Assembly (NCBI RefSeq): GCF_000761215.1
Contig: NZ_CP009438.1
Span: 5,622,501 to 5,686,500, forward strand
Length of the DNA: 64,000 nt
DNA from: Streptomyces glaucescens
Lineage (GTDB): Bacteria; Actinomycetota; Actinomycetes; Streptomycetales; Streptomycetaceae
Direction: 5' to 3'
Position numbers and translations under genes: made by a program. Of the stretch, positions 60,488 through 64,000 are shown piece after piece (the first letter of the stretch is position 1; each line of letters begins with the position of its first letter). The notes under the pieces were generated by a model. It saw only the letters and a list, made by a program, of their open reading frames with translations. It did no database searches and had not been told where the DNA came from.

Positions 60488-61987
60488 ATGACCTCCTCTT
60501 CTTCCCCTTCCCAGGACACCCAGCGCAAGCGCCTTGCGCACGACTACCCCGAGGGTCTTCGGGCCGATGCCCTGATGGAAGAGGACGTCGCCTGGAGCCT
60601 CGAGATCGACGGAGAGCGGGACGGCGACCAGTTCGACCGCTCCGAGCGCGCGGCCCTGCGTCGCGTCGCCGGCCTCTCCACCGAGCTCGAGGACGTCACC
60701 GAGGTCGAGTACCGTCAGCTCCGCCTGGAGCGGGTCGTGCTCGTCGGCGTCTGGACCTCGGGGACCGTGCAGGACGCGGAGAACTCCCTCGCGGAGCTGG
60801 CGGCCCTCGCGGAGACCGCGGGCGCCCTCGTGCTCGACGGCGTCATCCAGCGCCGTGACAAGCCCGACGCGGCCACCTACATCGGCTCCGGCAAGGCCGA
60901 GGAGCTGCGTGACATCGTGCTCGAGACCGGCGCGGACACCGTGATCTGCGACGGTGAGCTGAGCCCGGGCCAGCTGATCCACCTCGAAGACGTCGTCAAG
61001 GTCAAGGTCATCGACCGTACGGCCCTGATCCTCGACATCTTCGCCCAGCACGCCAAGTCCCGGGAGGGCAAGGCGCAGGTCGCGCTCGCGCAGATGCAGT
61101 ACATGCTGCCGAGGCTGCGCGGCTGGGGCCAGTCGCTGTCCCGGCAGATGGGCGGCGGCAAGGGCGGCGGCCTCGCCACCCGTGGTCCCGGTGAGACCAA
61201 GATCGAGACGGACCGGCGCCGGATCCGCGAGAAGATGGCGAAGATGCGCCGGGAGATCGCGGAGATGAAGACCGGACGCGACATCAAGCGCCAGGAGCGC
61301 CGTCGCCACAAGGTGCCCTCCGTCGCGATCGCGGGCTACACCAACGCGGGCAAGTCCTCGCTGCTCAACCGCCTCACCGGCGCGGGCGTCCTGGTCGAGA
61401 ACGCGCTGTTCGCGACCCTGGACCCGACCGTGCGCCGGGCCGAGACCCCGAGCGGCCGGCTGTACACGCTGGCCGACACCGTCGGCTTCGTCCGGCACCT
61501 GCCGCACCACCTGGTCGAGGCGTTCCGCTCCACGATGGAGGAGGTCGCCGACTCCGACCTGATCCTGCACGTGGTGGACGGTTCGCACCCGGTGCCGGAG
61601 GAGCAGCTGGCCGCCGTGCGCGAGGTGATCCGGGACGTCGGCGCCACCGACGTGCCGGAGATCGTGGTCATCAACAAGGCCGACGCCGCGGACCCGCTGG
61701 TGCTCCAGCGGCTGCTGCGGATCGAGAAGCGTTCCATCGCGGTCTCGGCCCGCACGGGCCGCGGCCTCCCGGAGCTGCTGGCACTGATCGACAACGAGCT
61801 GCCTCGTCCGGCGGTCGAGGTGGAGGCGCTGGTGCCGTACACGCACGGCAAGCTGGTCGCCCGCGCCCACGACGAGGGCGAGGTGATCTCCGAGGAGCAC
61901 ACCGCGGAGGGCACCCTGCTCAAGGTCCGGGTGCACGAGGAGCTGGCGGCCGAGCTGACGCCGTACGCTCCGGCCTCGGCGGTCTGA
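60488..61987 (+). CDS. hflX: GTPase HflX
   Basis: A 499-residue ribosome-associated GTPase that splits or rescues stalled 70S ribosomes. The N-terminal HflX domain (about 75-270) includes AATYIGSGKAEEL and the glycine-rich loop QMGGGKGGGLATRGPGETK. A coiled coil (about 240-275) precedes the G domain. In the G domain, G1 is GYTNAGKS near 282, G3 is DTVGFV, G4 is NKAD and G5 is SARTG. A C-terminal beta-domain ends the protein. ATG 60488 has TAAGGA upstream. It ends at a strong terminator shared with the convergent protease gene. Confidence 0.96.
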   Translation: MTSSSSPSQDTQRKRLAHDYPEGLRADALMEEDVAWSLEIDGERDGDQFDRSERAALRRVAGLSTELEDVTEVEYRQLRLERVVLVGVWTSGTVQDAENSLAELAALAETAGALVLDGVIQRRDKPDAATYIGSGKAEELRDIVLETGADTVICDGELSPGQLIHLEDVVKVKVIDRTALILDIFAQHAKSREGKAQVALAQMQYMLPRLRGWGQSLSRQMGGGKGGGLATRGPGETKIETDRRRIREKMAKMRREIAEMKTGRDIKRQERRRHKVPSVAIAGYTNAGKSSLLNRLTGAGVLVENALFATLDPTVRRAETPSGRLYTLADTVGFVRHLPHHLVEAFRSTMEEVADSDLILHVVDGSHPVPEEQLAAVREVIRDVGATDVPEIVVINKADAADPLVLQRLLRIEKRSIAVSARTGRGLPELLALIDNELPRPAVEVEALVPYTHGKLVARAHDEGEVISEEHTAEGTLLKVRVHEELAAELTPYAPASAV

Positions 61988-61998
61988 CCGTCCGATCA

Positions 61999-62067
61999 GG
62001 TCCGGGAGGCCCGAGCGGTCCGGGAGGCCCGAGCGGGCCTGACCGGTCCGACCGGTCCGACCGGTCC
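61999..62067. repeat. Short tandem repeats downstream of hflX
   Basis: GGTCCGGGAGGCCCGAGC is repeated twice (61999-62016, 62017-62034). After a 6-nt gap the palindromic 9-mer GACCGGTCC is repeated three times (62041-62067). The region is non-coding and precedes a bidirectional terminator. Confidence 0.85.
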
Positions 62068-62116
62068 GGATTCGCGATCGGCCCGCCGCTGGCCCCGGTC
62101 AGCGACCGCAGAACGC

Positions 62117-62159
62117 CCGAAGGCCCGCTCCCCGCGTACGGCGGGGAGCGGGCCTTCGG
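62117..62159. terminator. Bidirectional terminator between hflX and the protease gene
   Basis: A perfect 19-bp stem (CCGAAGGCCCGCTCCCCGC and complement) closes on the 5-nt loop GTACG, between two convergent genes. It has no T run on either side, but it is the most stable hairpin in the right half of the window. Confidence 0.85.
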
Positions 62160-62180
62160 CCTGTCCGGTCTGCGTCGGCG

Positions 62181-63404
62181 TCACCGGCCGCCGTAGGTCT
62201 CACTCATGTTCCGGTAGAGCGCCCGGGCGTCCCGGCCGAGCTGCGGGCCCGCCAGCCAGGTGTTGTCGGCCGGGCCGATGGACGTGTTGGAGACCAGCTT
62301 GGTCTTGCCGTCCACCACTCGGAACCAGCCGCCGCCCGACGAGCCGCCGGTCATGGTGCAGCCGATGCGGTACATCGTCGGCAGGGCGGGGCTCAGCGAG
62401 AGCCGGCCCGGCTGGTCGAGGCACTTGAACATCTTCAGCCCGTTGTAGGGCGGTGCCGCCGGGTAGCCCCAGGCCCCCATGCTGCCGGCCTCCGCCGCGG
62501 CCGGTGCGGAGAAGTCCACGTCCAGCGCGGCGCCGACGGTCTCCTCCAGCGACCTGGAGCCCTGCTCCGGCTGCACGTGCAGCACGGCGTAGTCGTACGC
62601 CGCGCCCGCGCCGCCCGTCTCGGAGCCGCCCTCGATCCAGCCGTTCGAGGTCGAGGCCCAGTCGGCCCACCAGTTGCCGTAGGGGGCGATCTCGACGGGA
62701 TCGGCGTCGTTCAGCTCGCTGTCGGACTTCCCCAGGTCGTTGAAGGCCGGGACGAACACGATGTTGCGGTACCAGCCGCCGTTCTGGCCCGCGTGCACAC
62801 AGTGCCCGGCCGTCCACACGAGGTTGGACCTGCCCGGGTGGTTCACGTCCTTGATGACCGTGCCCGAGCAGACCATCGAGCCCTCGGGCGAGTCGAAGAA
62901 GATCTTGCCGACCGGCGCGGCGTTGTCGTGGTAGGGCGTCTTCTCGGCCGTGGCCTGGACCGGCGCGGGCTCCGGGTCGCTCACCCCCTGGCCGGCGGAC
63001 GTGTCCTTGGTCGTGACCGTCTTGTCGGCCTCCTCGGCGGACCGCATCCGCTCCGGCTTCCACAGCCCCTCGATCACGGGGTTGACGAAGTCCTTGGCCT
63101 CACTGAGCCACTTGTCCTTGTCCCAGTTCTTCCAGCCGCCGTTCTTCCAGTCGTCGACGTCGATGCCGTGCTCCGCGAGCCGGCCCGCGATGTCGGAGGG
63201 GATGCCGAGCTTGCCGTCTCCGCCGCTGTCACCGGCGCCGTCGGTGCCCTGCGAGGAGGTGGCGTCCGGCCGGCCGGACGTCTTGTCCTCGTCGGAGCCG
63301 TTGCAGGCGGTCGCGGTGAGCGCCAGGGCGGCGAGCAGGCCGGTGGCGGCGACAGCGGTACGCCGACGCCGCCGCGGTGGTGCGGGCGTGCGTATGGAAC
63401 GCAT
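62181..63404 (-). CDS. Trypsin-like serine protease lipoprotein
   Basis: A 407-residue exported protein. A signal sequence ending at the lipobox TATAC-NG (about residue 34) indicates a lipoprotein. A disordered Gly/Asp/Ser stretch and a Trp/Lys-rich segment (WKNGGWKNWDKDKW) precede the protease domain. The catalytic triad can be placed at His201 in WTAGHC, Asp271 in YDYAVL and Ser356 in GGSSGGGW. ATG 63404 is used; the open frame reaches 63440. A close paralogue begins just upstream on the same strand, sharing TMYRIGCTMTGGSSGGGW, which points to a tandem duplication. Confidence 0.88.
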   Translation of the reverse strand: MRSIRTPAPPRRRRRTAVAATGLLAALALTATACNGSDEDKTSGRPDATSSQGTDGAGDSGGDGKLGIPSDIAGRLAEHGIDVDDWKNGGWKNWDKDKWLSEAKDFVNPVIEGLWKPERMRSAEEADKTVTTKDTSAGQGVSDPEPAPVQATAEKTPYHDNAAPVGKIFFDSPEGSMVCSGTVIKDVNHPGRSNLVWTAGHCVHAGQNGGWYRNIVFVPAFNDLGKSDSELNDADPVEIAPYGNWWADWASTSNGWIEGGSETGGAGAAYDYAVLHVQPEQGSRSLEETVGAALDVDFSAPAAAEAGSMGAWGYPAAPPYNGLKMFKCLDQPGRLSLSPALPTMYRIGCTMTGGSSGGGWFRVVDGKTKLVSNTSIGPADNTWLAGPQLGRDARALYRNMSETYGGR

Positions 63405-63579
63405 GGTGCGATGACCCCCGTAGGAACGCGTCAATGTCATGTGCTTGTCATGCGAGGCGCGGGTGGCCGCGGACGGGCCCGCCCCGCGTCGTCACCCCAC
63501 TGTGCCCGTGGGGTCGAGGGCGACGGCGGCGAGACCGTGCGGGTTTCCGCAGGTGCCCGCCGCCGTCCCTGCCCGGCCG

Positions 63580-64000
63580 TCACCGGCCGGCGAACTTGTT
63601 GCTCACCTCGTCGAACACGGCCTCGGCCTCCTTGCCCAGCCGCGGGCCGGCCAGCCAGCCCGCGGTGATCGGGCCGATCGAGGTGTTGGACACCAGCGCC
63701 GGCTTGCCGTCCGAGCCGGTCGCGACCCAGCCGCCACCGGACGAACCGCCGGTCATGGTGCAGCCGATGCGGTACATCGTCGGGTCCGCGGCCTGGATCG
63801 ACAGCCGGCCCGGCTTGTCCTCGCACCGGTACAGCTTCTGGCCGTCGTACGGCGGGGCTGCCGGGTAACCGATCGCCGTCATGTCCTCGATCTCCGGCAC
63901 GGCCGGGGCGTCGAAGTCCACGGGCAGGGCCGAACCGACCATCTCCTCCAGCGACTTGCCGCCGCTGCCCTCCTCCGGCGTCACATGGATGACGGCGAAG
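63580..64000 (-). CDS. Trypsin-like serine protease, partial (5' end beyond the window)
   Basis: Only the C-terminal 139 residues are in the window. They include the catalytic-serine segment TMYRIGCTMTGGSSGGGW and the end SNKFAGR. The start, signal sequence, catalytic His and catalytic Asp are not visible. The sequence aligns without gaps over long stretches to the protein encoded at 62181-63404, so it is the tandem paralogue. The 175-nt gap between the two holds no visible terminator with a T run. Confidence 0.85.
   Translation of the reverse strand, partial: FAVIHVTPEEGSGGKSLEEMVGSALPVDFDAPAVPEIEDMTAIGYPAAPPYDGQKLYRCEDKPGRLSIQAADPTMYRIGCTMTGGSSGGGWVATGSDGKPALVSNTSIGPITAGWLAGPRLGKEAEAVFDEVSNKFAGR

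Overview
The window is chromosomal DNA from a Streptomyces species, closely following the gene order of Streptomyces coelicolor (roughly SCO5746 to SCO5797). The evidence is very high G+C with strong third-position bias, many GTG starts, an actinobacterial 23S rRNA insertion, and recognisable orthologues (osaABC, clgR, dpsC, gluABCD/gluRK, rshA). There is no sign of a prophage, insertion sequence, CRISPR array or horizontally acquired island. It reads as core chromosome throughout.

Layout. 1-3128: the 3' part of an rRNA operon (23S, 5S, terminator). 3175-4040: a truncated DegT-like gene and a tRNA-Thr(GGT) with its own promoter and a bidirectional terminator. 4103-13694: the osmoadaptation locus, osaC divergent from the hybrid kinase gene osaA and the regulator osaB. 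13794-21853: ftsK, a RodZ-like membrane protein, the rimO-pgsA-cinA translationally coupled run, clgR and dpsC. 22000-30549: a small membrane protein, the nei-lhr DNA repair pair, and an AraC-type regulator coupled to azlCD. 30631-35439: a toroid-fold protein, DUF3046, an AI-2E family membrane protein, and recA-recX behind an SOS box. 35775-38628: a rhodanese and a cysteine dioxygenase preceded by a short Cys-containing leader peptide that had not been called, and an FAD monooxygenase. 38806-45789: the glutamate ABC transporter gluABCD, the divergent gluR-gluK two-component system, and an orphan TAXI binding protein. 46282-50090: a cation/proton antiporter with its RCK_C regulatory subunit, and a NarL-type two-component system. 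50172-54401: miaB, a LigB-like protein, two small genes and miaA. 54504-64000: a membrane protein, dapF, rshA, an M1 peptidase, hflX and two tandem trypsin-like genes (the second runs off the window).

How the genes work together. Several neighbours form functional units. OsaA/B/C sense and reset osmotic stress. MiaA and MiaB act successively on A37 of tRNA, and RimO is a sister methylthiotransferase. Nei and Lhr pair in DNA repair, and RecA and RecX in recombination and its control. GluRK probably controls gluABCD across the shared intergenic region. Cysteine dioxygenase and the rhodanese handle excess cysteine sulfur.

The most notable non-annotated signals are these: the cysteine dioxygenase leader peptide with a leaderless-type promoter; a set of genes with a -10-like hexamer 6-7 nt before the start codon (probable leaderless mRNAs); operator-like direct repeats before the AraC gene and between gluA and gluR; two DnaA-box 9-mers upstream of recA and miaB; and several short GC-rich tandem repeats in intergenic DNA. 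I did not find a clearly new multi-gene system. All functional calls come from reading the sequence; no searches were run.
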